Positions 7,259 through 15,469 of a stretch of DNA of 64,000 nt are shown in pieces. The position numbers and the translations under genes were made by a program. The stretch covers positions 4,998,176 to 5,062,175 of the forward strand of contig NZ_LR733275.1 in NCBI RefSeq assembly GCF_902506415.1, written 5' to 3'. The stretch's first letter is position 1. Every line of letters begins with the position of its first letter. This DNA is from Massilia sp. 9I (GTDB lineage: Bacteria; Pseudomonadota; Gammaproteobacteria; Burkholderiales; Burkholderiaceae_D). The notes below the pieces were generated by a model, which saw nothing but the letters and a program-made list of their open reading frames with translations, was not told the DNA's origin and did no database searches.

Positions 7259-8269
7259 ATGGAATCTCTACATATCAGCATCTACGTGCTGGGCATGCTG
7301 GTGCTGCTGGCGCTGGTGTTCGACTTCATGAACGGCTTCCACGACTCGGCCAATGCGATTGCCACGGTCGTGTCGACGGGCGTGCTGAAGCCGCAGTCCG
7401 CCGTCGCCATGGCGGCCTTCTTCAACTTCATCGCGATTTTCGTCGTGAGCATGAAGGTGGCGCAGACCATCGGCAAAGGGACCATCGACCCGCATGTGGT
7501 CGACCACTACGTGATCTTCGGAGCCCTGGTCGGGGCCATCGTCTGGAACATCATCACCTGGTACTACGGCATTCCCTCGTCTTCGTCGCATGCGCTGATC
7601 GGCGGCCTAGTGGGCGCCGCGGTGGCCAAATCGGGCACCGGGGCGCTGATCTCGGCCGGCCTGCTCAAGACCGTGATGTTCATCGTGCTGGCGCCGCTGC
7701 TGGGCTTCGTGCTCGGTTCGATCATCATGCTGCTGGTCTCGTGGATCTTCGTGAAGTCCACCCCGCGCAAGGTCGACGTCTGGTTCCGCCGCCTGCAACT
7801 GGCCTCGGCAGCCGGCTACTCGCTGGGACACGGCGGCAACGATGCCCAGAAGACCATGGGCATCATCTGGATGCTCCTGATCGCGGCCGGCTACACCAAT
7901 CCGACCGACGCCTATCCGCCCACCTGGGTCATCATCTCCTGCTACGCGGCGATCAGCTTCGGCACCCTGTTCGGCGGCTGGCGCATCGTCAAGACCATGG
8001 GCCAGAAGATCACCAAGCTCAAACCGGTGGGCGGCTTCTGCGCCGAAACCGGCGGCGCCATGACGCTCCTGATGGCAAGCTTCTGGGGTATCCCGGTGTC
8101 GACCACCCACACCATCACCGGCGCCATCGTCGGCGTGGGCGCCTCGCAAAAAATGTCGGCGGTGCGCTGGGGCGTGGCGGGCAGCATCGTGTGGGCATGG
8201 GTCTTCACCATCCCGGCGTCGGCCTTCATGGCAGCCGTGGCGTGGTGGATCGGTACCCACATCATGTAA
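7259..8269 (+). CDS. pit: Inorganic phosphate transporter, PiT family
   Basis: A 336-residue inner-membrane protein with about ten hydrophobic segments. It has the duplicated PiT signatures: FDFMNGFHDSANAIATVVSTG near the N-terminus, GIPSSSSHALIGGLVGA in the first half, and LGHGGNDAQKTMG plus GIPVSTTHTITGAIVGVG in the second. Members are secondary transporters for metal-phosphate. It forms an operon with the DUF47 gene and is followed by a strong terminator. Confidence 0.93.
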   Translation: MESLHISIYVLGMLVLLALVFDFMNGFHDSANAIATVVSTGVLKPQSAVAMAAFFNFIAIFVVSMKVAQTIGKGTIDPHVVDHYVIFGALVGAIVWNIITWYYGIPSSSSHALIGGLVGAAVAKSGTGALISAGLLKTVMFIVLAPLLGFVLGSIIMLLVSWIFVKSTPRKVDVWFRRLQLASAAGYSLGHGGNDAQKTMGIIWMLLIAAGYTNPTDAYPPTWVIISCYAAISFGTLFGGWRIVKTMGQKITKLKPVGGFCAETGGAMTLLMASFWGIPVSTTHTITGAIVGVGASQKMSAVRWGVAGSIVWAWVFTIPASAFMAAVAWWIGTHIM

Positions 8270-8292
8270 CAGCCGTACAACGGATGACAGGA

Positions 8293-8321
8293 AGCAGGGC
8301 GCAAAGCCCTGCTTTTTTTTT
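8293..8321 (+). terminator. Terminator of the DUF47-pit operon
   Basis: AGCAGGGC-gcaaa-GCCCTGCT stem followed by nine T residues, about 24 nt after the pit stop codon. Confidence 0.88.
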
Positions 8322-8364
8322 CGTCTGTGCATTGTCGAACGTCCTTACGTTGGTAGTAATATTA

Positions 8365-8386
8365 CATGGTAGCGCTCGCTACCGTG
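8365..8386. promoter_or_regulatory. Palindrome upstream of the pullulanase gene, candidate sugar-repressor operator
   Basis: GGTAGCG-ct-CGCTACC is a perfect 7-bp inverted repeat at 8368-8383. Including flanks it extends to CATGGTAGCG/CGCTACCGTG (one mismatch). It lies about 65 bp upstream of the pullulanase start. Symmetric sites like this with a central GC pair are typical of LacI-family operators; no regulator gene is adjacent. Confidence 0.45.
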
Positions 8387-8448
8387 ACCGCTTGCCAAGC
8401 TGTTGCCAGCGGTAAATACCAATGAAAACAACGACAAAGGGGACATCA

Positions 8449-11400
8449 ATGCGCAACAGACGTAGTTTGACTTCACGGCTGCGGTTCGCCATGGCCGCCG
8501 GCGGCCTGCTGGCGGCTTTCGCCGGGCTTGCCTTCATCGCCGCGCCCGCGCACGCCCAGCAGCCTACCGCGACGGCCGCCGCGCCGGTGGCGCCCGGCAC
8601 CATCCGGGTCCACTTCCGCCGCGTGCAGAACGACACCGCCCAGTGGGGCGTGTATTCCTGGGACGGCCCGGCCAACCCGAGCTCGGCCTGGATCACCGAC
8701 CGCTTCATGTTTACCCAGACCGACAGCTTCGGCGGCTACGTCGACATCCCGCTGGCCAGCGGCAAGACCGCCCTGTGGTTCCTCGTCACCGACGGCAGCG
8801 GCACCAAGAACTGCGGCAACGACCAGGGCGCGCCGCTGCCCGCCGACGTGGCGACCAAAGGCCACGAAATCTGGCTGCTGGAAGGCGACTGCACCGTCCA
8901 TACGGCGCCCCCCGCGCTCAGCTACGGCAGCCTGGCCCTCGCCAGCGCACACTGGCTGGCGGCGAACGTGCTGGCCTGGCCCGGTGTGCCAAGCGCCGGC
9001 AGCTACAAGCTGTATTACGCGGCGGGTGGCGGCCTCGGTTCCGGCCCTTCCGGCGTCACCGGCGCCGACGGCAGCATGAACCTGAACCTGGCGCCGCTGC
9101 CGGAAAGCGTGCGCGCGAAGTTCCCGCACCTGGCAGCAAGCACCGGCCTGGCCCTGTCCAATGCCGATGCGGCCAAGATCGCGGGCCTGGCCAGCGCCCA
9201 GTTCGCGATCGCCCAGTTCGATGCCGCCGGCAAGCTGGTGCAGGTGACCTCGCTGCAGACCGCCGGCATGCTCGACGACGTGTTCGCCGCACGCGCCGCG
9301 AATGCCAAATTGGGCGTGAGCTTCAACGGCGCCGGCGTGCCGACTTTCCGCGTCTGGGCCCCGACCGCCAAGTCGGTCGCGCTCGACATCTATCCTGATG
9401 CGAACGCACCGGCTTCCAGCTCGGTCCCGATGCGCTTCGACGCGTCCAGCGGCGTGTGGAGCTATACCGCGCCCAACGCCGGCTGGACCAACCGCGCCTA
9501 CTACACCTATACCGTGCAGGTGCTGTCGCGCTGGGCCAATAACACCCTGGTGACCAACACCGTCACCGACCCGTATTCGGTGAGCCTGAACGCCAACAGC
9601 GCCCGTTCCTTTGTCGCGGACCTGGACAGCGATGCGCTCAAGCCGCGCGGCTGGGACCATCACCGCGTGCCGAAACTCGAACACCCGAGCGACATCGCGC
9701 TGTACGAGCTGCACATCCGCGACTTCAGCGCCAGCGACGAGACGGTGCCGGCGGCGCGCCGCGGCAAGTACCTGGCCTTCGCCGAACGCCAGTCGAACGG
9801 CATGCGCCATCTGAAATCCCTGGCCAAGGCGGGGCTGACCCACGTGCACCTGCTGCCGGCCTTCGACATCGCCAGCGTGAACGAAGCAGGGTGCACCCAG
9901 CCTGTGATTCCGAATGCGGGCCCGGCTTCGGAAGCCCAGCAGGCGGCAGTCGACGCGACCCGCGACAGCGACTGCTTCAACTGGGGCTACGACCCGGTGC
10001 ACTACAACGCGCCGGAAGGCAGCTATGCCTCCAACGCCAACGACGGTGCGGCGCGCATCCGCGAATTCCGCTCGATGGTGCAGGAGCTGCACGAGACCGG
10101 CCTGCGGGTGGCCATGGACGTGGTCTACAACCACACCAGCGCCTCGCAGCAGGGGCCCCTGTCGGTGCTGGACAAGATCGTCCCGACCTACTACTACCGC
10201 CTGAACGGCAATGGCGCCAACCTGAACGACAGCTGCTGCGCCGACACCGCCGCCGAACACACGATGATGGGCAAGCTGATGGTGGAGTCGGTGGCGCTGT
10301 GGGCCAAGGACTACCAGGTCGATAGCTTCCGCTTCGACATCATGTCCTTCGCGCCGCTCGATGTGATGAAGCGCCTGCAGAGTACCGTGAACCGTGCCGC
10401 CGGCCGCGAGATCTACCTGTATGGCGAAGGCTGGAACTTCGGCGCGGTCGGCAACGACCAGCGCTTCGTGCAGGCGCGCCAGGCCAATCTGTACGGCAGC
10501 GGCATCGGTTCCTTCAACGACCGGCTGCGCGACGCGGTGCGCGGCGGCGGCTGCTGCGATGGCGGCGAGAACCTGATTAGCCAGCAGGGCTTCATCAACG
10601 GCGTGTGGTATGACCCGAACGAGCGCGCGCGCCAGTCGCGTGACGATGCGCTGCGCCTGGCCGATATCGTGCGCGTGGGCCTATCCGGCACCCTGCGCGA
10701 CTACCGCTTCGTCGACCGCTTCGGTTCGCTGCGCACCAATGCCGACATCGATTACTTCGGCCAGCGCGCCGGCTATACCGCCAGCCCGTCTGAAGCGATC
10801 AACTACGTCGAGAAGCACGACAACCAGACCCTGTTCGACATCAACGCCTTCCGCCTGCCGCAATCGACTTCTCCGGCGGACCGGCTGCGGGTGCAGAACC
10901 TGGGCGCGGCGATCGTGCTGCTGGCGCAAGGCGTGCCCTTCATCCACGCAGGCCAGGAACTGCTGCGTTCCAAGTCGCTCGACCGCGACAGCTACAATGC
11001 GGGCGACTGGTTCAACCGCCTCGACTACAGCTACGCATCGAACAACTTCGGCGTCGGCCTGCCGATGGCGGGCGTCAACCGCGACAACTGGGGCCTGATG
11101 ACGCCGATCCTGGAAAATCCGCTGATCAAGCCGGATCGCGCCGCCATCCTGTCGACGAAGGGGGCGTTCGAGGACTTGCTGGCGATCCGCATGGATACCA
11201 GCTTGTTCCGCCTGCGCACGGCGAAGGACGTGATGGAGCGCCTGAAGTTCCACAACACCGGACCGGACCAGGAGCCCGGCCTGATCGTGATGCGCATCGA
11301 TGGCGACGAACCGCAACGCTATCCGGATGCAAAGTACCGCAGCGTGGTGGTGCTGTTCAACGTGGACAAGGAGGCGAAAACCATTGCCATCCCCGAGCTC

Positions 11401-11556
11401 AAGGGCCTGCGCCTGAAGCTGCACAAGGTGCAGCGCGGCTCGGACGACCCGGTGGTGAAGAGCTCCAGCTACAGCGCGGCGGGCGGCAGCTTCAGCATCC
11501 CGGCGCGGACCACGGCGGTATTCGTCGAGCAGGGTGTCGGGCGTGACGATGACTGA
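8449..11556 (+). CDS. pulA: Secreted pullulanase-type alpha-1,6-glucosidase (GH13)
   Basis: A 1035-residue exported starch-debranching enzyme. Start ATG 8449 is backed by AAAGGGGA at 8436-8443; an in-frame ATG at 8422 is less likely. Signal peptide ends near APAHA-QQP. In order: a pullulanase N-terminal carbohydrate-binding domain (GTIRVHFRRVQNDTAQWGVY), a second accessory region, a CBM48-like domain (FRVWAPTAKSVALDIYPD), then the GH13 barrel. Catalytic residues: nucleophile Asp630 (SFRFDIM), acid Glu660 (YGEGWNF) and Asp791 (EKHDNQT). It hydrolyses alpha-1,6 links in pullulan/limit dextrins. It stands alone, so regulation is probably local. Confidence 0.92.
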   Translation: MRNRRSLTSRLRFAMAAGGLLAAFAGLAFIAAPAHAQQPTATAAAPVAPGTIRVHFRRVQNDTAQWGVYSWDGPANPSSAWITDRFMFTQTDSFGGYVDIPLASGKTALWFLVTDGSGTKNCGNDQGAPLPADVATKGHEIWLLEGDCTVHTAPPALSYGSLALASAHWLAANVLAWPGVPSAGSYKLYYAAGGGLGSGPSGVTGADGSMNLNLAPLPESVRAKFPHLAASTGLALSNADAAKIAGLASAQFAIAQFDAAGKLVQVTSLQTAGMLDDVFAARAANAKLGVSFNGAGVPTFRVWAPTAKSVALDIYPDANAPASSSVPMRFDASSGVWSYTAPNAGWTNRAYYTYTVQVLSRWANNTLVTNTVTDPYSVSLNANSARSFVADLDSDALKPRGWDHHRVPKLEHPSDIALYELHIRDFSASDETVPAARRGKYLAFAERQSNGMRHLKSLAKAGLTHVHLLPAFDIASVNEAGCTQPVIPNAGPASEAQQAAVDATRDSDCFNWGYDPVHYNAPEGSYASNANDGAARIREFRSMVQELHETGLRVAMDVVYNHTSASQQGPLSVLDKIVPTYYYRLNGNGANLNDSCCADTAAEHTMMGKLMVESVALWAKDYQVDSFRFDIMSFAPLDVMKRLQSTVNRAAGREIYLYGEGWNFGAVGNDQRFVQARQANLYGSGIGSFNDRLRDAVRGGGCCDGGENLISQQGFINGVWYDPNERARQSRDDALRLADIVRVGLSGTLRDYRFVDRFGSLRTNADIDYFGQRAGYTASPSEAINYVEKHDNQTLFDINAFRLPQSTSPADRLRVQNLGAAIVLLAQGVPFIHAGQELLRSKSLDRDSYNAGDWFNRLDYSYASNNFGVGLPMAGVNRDNWGLMTPILENPLIKPDRAAILSTKGAFEDLLAIRMDTSLFRLRTAKDVMERLKFHNTGPDQEPGLIVMRIDGDEPQRYPDAKYRSVVVLFNVDKEAKTIAIPELKGLRLKLHKVQRGSDDPVVKSSSYSAAGGSFSIPARTTAVFVEQGVGRDDD

Positions 11557-11610
11557 GCGCTAGGCTGTCCCGGCATTGCCGGGCTGCGCGCGTTACCTTG
11601 CGGCCACAGG

Positions 11611-11630
11611 ACCCGCCTCACCGGCGGGTT
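11611..11630 (+). terminator. Hairpin after the pullulanase gene
   Basis: ACCCGCC-tcacc-GGCGGGT stem followed by only TTT. A second hairpin, CCCGGC-att-GCCGGG (11569-11583), lies just before it. Together they may end the pullulanase transcript, but the T-run is poor. Confidence 0.45.
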
Positions 11631-11668
11631 TATACTGGGTTGCCGCAGCCTATGCTGTGCAGCAGCCC

Positions 11669-14383
11669 ATGAATCCGCCGACCGACAAGGCAATGCCGGC
11701 CGCCATCCCGCTCGCTCTGCGGGCGAGCGGCCCACTGCGCCCCTTCCTGGCTTTCCTGCGCCAGCGGGTGTCGCTCCTGTTCGTATGGCCGGCGCTAGCC
11801 CTGGTCGCCATCGGCCTGCTGTGGGCCTTCGTGCTGCGCGGCCTCGGCCATGAAGAGCGCGAACGCGGTGCCGAGCTGGAACAGCAGGCCGGCGCCTATG
11901 CCCAAAGCCTAGTCATCCGCACCCGCCGTTCGATCGGCGAGACCGACCGGCTCCTGCTCCTGTTGCGCCACAGCTGGGCCAGCTCGGGCGCGCGCGGCAG
12001 CCTGACCGGGACGATGGAAGCAGGGATCTTCTCCCAGCAATACATCGCGGCGGTGGCCTTCATCGACCGCAAGGGCATCGCAGTCAGCAGCACCCACCCG
12101 CAGGCACTCGGGCGCTATTTCGGCAACCGGCCGTATTTCGTGGCCCAGCAGCACGCGGCCGGCGATCACCTGTACCTGAGCGGACCGCTCGACGGCCAGC
12201 TGACCGGACAGGAAGTGGTGGCCCTCTCACGCCCGCTCCTGACTGCCGACGGGCGCTTCGACGGCATCGTCCTGATCAACGTGCTGCCGGCCTACTTTAC
12301 CCAGCATTACGCCGAGCCCATCCTGGGCGACTACGGCTTCGTCGCCGTGACGCGCACCGACGGCGCGATCCTGGCCACGCGCACCGGCGACACCGTCCAT
12401 TCCTACCACCGGCCTTTCCTGCGCGCGCCGATGCCCGGCGCCAGCGCGCAAGGCGTAGCGTTGCTGGGCGGCCGGCGCTGGTTCGGCGACGGGCGCATGC
12501 GCGTGGTCGGCTGGCGGCCCTTCCCAGACCTGGGGCTGGTCGGCATCGTCGGCATCGACCAGTACTCGGCCATGGCGTCCTACCGCGCCCACCGCGCGCA
12601 CAGGTTTGCCGCCGCCAGTTGGAACAGCGCCTGGATCCTGCTGGCTGGGCTGCTGGCCACCGGCATCTACGTGCATGCGCGCTGGCGCCAGCACCAGGTC
12701 GAAACCATCCGCGCCAGCTACCGCCTGGCCACCGAGGACGCGGCCGATGGCTTCTTCATCAACCGTCCGCTGCGCGACCGGCGCGGGGCGGTGCGCGACT
12801 TCAGCGTGGTCGACTGCAACCAGCATGGCGCGGCCATGTTCGGCAAGCGTCCGGAGGACCTGATCGGGCGCCGCCTGTCCGAGTTCTATGAGGGTGAGCT
12901 GTTCCAGCGCGCCTGCGAGCGCCTGTGCCAGGCCCTCGAGACCGGATTCTATGAACGCGAACTGCCGGTAGCGCCGGGGGTGGACCAGCCCTTGCAGGCA
13001 CGCTGGATCCATTACAAGGCGGTGCGCGCCGGCGGCGACCTGGCGGTCACGATCCGCGACATCAGCGAATCCAAGGCCCACCTGACCGAACTCGAACGGC
13101 GCAGCAATTCGGACGAGCTGACCGGCCTGCCGAACCGCTACTGGGTCCAGCAATACCTGCCGCAGGCGATCGAGGCGGCGCCCGTCGGCGGACGCGCTCT
13201 GGCGGTGCTGTTCATCGACCTGGACGGCTTCAAGGCCGTCAACGACGTGCTTGGCCATGCGGCCGGCGACGAGCTGCTGCGTACCGTCGCCAAGCGCCTG
13301 AAAGTGGCGGTGCGCCCGCGCGACCACGTGGTGCGCCTCGGCGGCGACGAGTTCGTGGTGGTGCTGGAGCAGGTGGCCAGCCAGGCCGACGTCGAGCACG
13401 TCGCTGACCGCGTGCTGGCGGCCTTCCGCGACGGCTTTCACCTGCAGCACAGCACCCACGTGCTGGGCGCCTCGATCGGGATCAGCCAGTTCCCTGAACA
13501 CGGCGAGGATGCCCAGACCCTGCTCAAGCATGCGGATATCGCGATGTATGCGGTCAAGACCGAGGGCAAGGGCGGCTTTCGCTTCTTCCAGTCGCGCTTC
13601 TTCGAGGCCATCCGCCTGCGCCTGGAAACGGAAATGGAACTGCGGCGCGCGCTCGAGGAGCAGCAATTCGTGGTGCACTACCAGCCGCGCGTCGACCTGG
13701 CCACCGGCGCCGCGTCCAGCATGGAGGCGCTGGTGCGCTGGGAGCGTCCGAGCCAGGGCCTGACCGGGCCCGACCGCTTCATCCCGCTGCTCGAGGAGAC
13801 CGGCCTGATCGTGCGCCTGGGCGAGCAAGTGATCGACAGCGTGTGCCGCCAGCTGGCCGTCTGGGAACGCGCCGGCGCCGCCCCCGTGCCGGTGTCGGTC
13901 AACATCTCGCCGCGCCAGTTCAGCCAGTCCGACGTGATGACCCAGTTCCGCAGCGCGACCGCGCGCCACGGCGTCGATCCGGCGCTGCTCGAAATCGAGG
14001 TCACCGAATCGTCGATGATGCAGGAGGGGATCGGCGAGTCCGCCGTGTTCAGCCAGCTGCGCGAACTGGGGATCAAGCTGTGCATCGACGACTTCGGCAC
14101 CGGCTACTCCTCGCTGTCGCAGCTGCAGAAACTGCGCTTCGACGTGCTCAAGATCGACCGCGCCTTCGTGCTGCGGATCGAGCATCCGGAAGGCGACACC
14201 CTGATCGCCTCCATGATCGCGATGGCGCACGCGCTCGGCATGCGGGTGGTGGCCGAGGGTATCGAGAGCCGGCGCCAGATGCAGATGCTGCAGGCGCTCG
14301 GTTGCGACGAGGGGCAGGGCTTTTACTTTTCGCGTCCTGTGCCGGCGGAAGATTGCCGGATCCCGGCGGCGCACGGAAGCTGA
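11669..14383 (+). CDS. Membrane-anchored sensor with PAS-like, GGDEF and EAL domains
   Basis: About 904 residues from ATG 11669 (the start is uncertain; 11576 and 11693 are alternatives). A first transmembrane helix (FVWPALALVAIGLLWAFVL), an extracytoplasmic PDC/Cache-like sensor, a second helix (NSAWILLAGLLATGIYV), a PAS-like region, then both c-di-GMP domains. GGDEF is intact at 558-562 with an RPRD inhibitory I-site five residues before it. EAL is intact at 686-688, with DDFGTGYSSL and KIDRAFV downstream. It could make or break c-di-GMP depending on the external ligand. Monocistronic; a shared hairpin separates it from the lipoprotein gene. Confidence 0.9.
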   Translation: MNPPTDKAMPAAIPLALRASGPLRPFLAFLRQRVSLLFVWPALALVAIGLLWAFVLRGLGHEERERGAELEQQAGAYAQSLVIRTRRSIGETDRLLLLLRHSWASSGARGSLTGTMEAGIFSQQYIAAVAFIDRKGIAVSSTHPQALGRYFGNRPYFVAQQHAAGDHLYLSGPLDGQLTGQEVVALSRPLLTADGRFDGIVLINVLPAYFTQHYAEPILGDYGFVAVTRTDGAILATRTGDTVHSYHRPFLRAPMPGASAQGVALLGGRRWFGDGRMRVVGWRPFPDLGLVGIVGIDQYSAMASYRAHRAHRFAAASWNSAWILLAGLLATGIYVHARWRQHQVETIRASYRLATEDAADGFFINRPLRDRRGAVRDFSVVDCNQHGAAMFGKRPEDLIGRRLSEFYEGELFQRACERLCQALETGFYERELPVAPGVDQPLQARWIHYKAVRAGGDLAVTIRDISESKAHLTELERRSNSDELTGLPNRYWVQQYLPQAIEAAPVGGRALAVLFIDLDGFKAVNDVLGHAAGDELLRTVAKRLKVAVRPRDHVVRLGGDEFVVVLEQVASQADVEHVADRVLAAFRDGFHLQHSTHVLGASIGISQFPEHGEDAQTLLKHADIAMYAVKTEGKGGFRFFQSRFFEAIRLRLETEMELRRALEEQQFVVHYQPRVDLATGAASSMEALVRWERPSQGLTGPDRFIPLLEETGLIVRLGEQVIDSVCRQLAVWERAGAAPVPVSVNISPRQFSQSDVMTQFRSATARHGVDPALLEIEVTESSMMQEGIGESAVFSQLRELGIKLCIDDFGTGYSSLSQLQKLRFDVLKIDRAFVLRIEHPEGDTLIASMIAMAHALGMRVVAEGIESRRQMQMLQALGCDEGQGFYFSRPVPAEDCRIPAAHGS

Positions 14384-14398
14384 GCGGCCTGATGCGAA

Positions 14399-14422
14399 CA
14401 AGGCCAGGATGACCTGGCCTTG
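14399..14422. terminator. Bidirectional hairpin between convergent genes
   Basis: CAAGGCCAGG-atga-CCTGGCCTTG, a perfect 10-bp stem between the GGDEF-EAL gene and the first small lipoprotein. There is no long T-run in either direction (TTGTT on the minus strand). Confidence 0.55.
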
Positions 14423-14442
14423 CGTGGGGGGGGAGGGCTGGC

Positions 14443-14676
14443 TTACTGGCCGGCCGGAAGCGGCGGGGCGTTGCCCGAGTCCATGCGCATGCTTTCGAGT
14501 TCAGTCTTGCTCATGGTGCTGACTACACTGCTGCCGTCACCCTTCTTGCGCGGGATGTTGCTGCCGGTCGGGACGTACCGGTTATCCGAGGCCACGTTCT
14601 CGCCGGTGGACGGAACGTAGTAGGCGCAACCGGCCAGCAGGGTAGAGGCGGCGGCGGCCATCATCAACTTCTTCAT
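14443..14676 (-). CDS. Small lipoprotein 1 of a tandem family
   Basis: A 77-residue lipoprotein: signal peptide with lipobox LLAGC (acylated Cys17), then a short polar domain containing RYVPTGSNIPRKKGDG. The same Y-x-P-[TV]-G-x-x-I-x-RK-x-G-x-G motif occurs in the next two minus-strand genes, so the three are paralogues. AAGGAG precedes ATG 14676. Probably anchored to a membrane; no known function. Confidence 0.75.
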   Translation of the reverse strand: MKKLMMAAAASTLLAGCAYYVPSTGENVASDNRYVPTGSNIPRKKGDGSSVVSTMSKTELESMRMDSGNAPPLPAGQ

Positions 14677-14743
14677 CTTGGAACGACTCCTTGTTTTTCT
14701 GTCTCTCTCGTGGACCGAACGCCGGACAGTGCCCGGCGCCGGC

Positions 14744-14983
14744 TTACCAGTATCGCGAGCCTGCGCCCGACGACATCGAATTGCGCGCGTTTTCGGCTTC
14801 CTGCGTGGGCACCGTACCGATCAGGGTCGGTCCGAGTCCCGTGCCGTCCTTGCGCTTGATGAAGGTCCCGGTGGGAGCATAGCCGTCGGCCTTCGCGACT
14901 TTTTCGTCCTGCGCGACGGGCGTCGTGCTTGCGCAGGCGCTCAGCAGGCCGCAGGCCAGGGTCAGGGTGATGAGGTGTTTCAT
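14744..14983 (-). CDS. Small lipoprotein 2 of a tandem family
   Basis: A 79-residue lipoprotein from ATG 14983, where AGGAG and a signal peptide (MKHLITLTLACGLLSAC, lipidated Cys17) agree. The shared motif reads GYAPTGTFIKRKDGTG, followed by a short helix ending EAENARNSMSS, like the third member. Function unknown; 67 nt separates it from lipoprotein 1. Confidence 0.75.
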   Translation of the reverse strand: MKHLITLTLACGLLSACASTTPVAQDEKVAKADGYAPTGTFIKRKDGTGLGPTLIGTVPTQEAENARNSMSSGAGSRYW

Positions 14984-15137
14984 CGCAGTCTTCTCCTTTC
15001 GCTGCGGCTCATGTGCCATGCATGATCCGCCAGTGTCTGAAAAAATGGCATCAGCCATTGTAGTGTCACATTCAAGCGAAATAACGTTTTCTCCGGCTTC
15101 GGCGTACGATTACCCTTCGAGGGTGAGGCGCGGTCAC

Positions 15138-15168
15138 AAAAAGCCAGGAGGCCTCGGCCTTCCTGGCT
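15138..15168 (-). terminator. Terminator of the lipoprotein 3 transcript
   Basis: On the minus strand AGCCAGGA pairs with TCCTGGCT around an 11-nt GC-rich loop and runs into TTTTT. It is placed about 20 nt after the stop of the 15191-15442 gene. Confidence 0.75.
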
Positions 15169-15190
15169 CGCTTGCAGGCGCCGGGGCGCG

Positions 15191-15442
15191 TCAGGCGCCC
15201 GGAGGCGCGCCGGCGACGCCGTTCGACTGCATCTGGCGTGCGTTCTCGACCGCGGTCTTGTCGACGGCGGTGATCGGCGCGGCGCCAAGGCCGCTGCCGC
15301 TCTTACGCGGGATCATGGTGCCGACCGGGGCGTAGGCTTCTTCGCGGACGACTTTCTGGCCGCCGGTGGTGGGATCGGTGGCGGCGCAACCGGCCAGGCC
15401 GAAGACGAGGCCCAGGGCGGCGACGAGTGGAAGGTATTTCAT
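15191..15442 (-). CDS. Small lipoprotein 3 of a tandem family
   Basis: An 83-residue lipoprotein: signal peptide with lipobox GLAGC (Cys19), then AYAPVGTMIPRKSGSG, the motif shared with lipoproteins 1 and 2, and a helix AVENARQMQS. AGGAG precedes the ATG. It starts only 27 nt after the stop of the GAF-ATPase gene and may be the third gene of that transcript, which would tie this family to the ATPase system. Confidence 0.75.
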   Translation of the reverse strand: MKYLPLVAALGLVFGLAGCAATDPTTGGQKVVREEAYAPVGTMIPRKSGSGLGAAPITAVDKTAVENARQMQSNGVAGAPPGA

Positions 15443-15469
15443 GGTTTCTCCTGTAGTGAAAGGTGGGTA

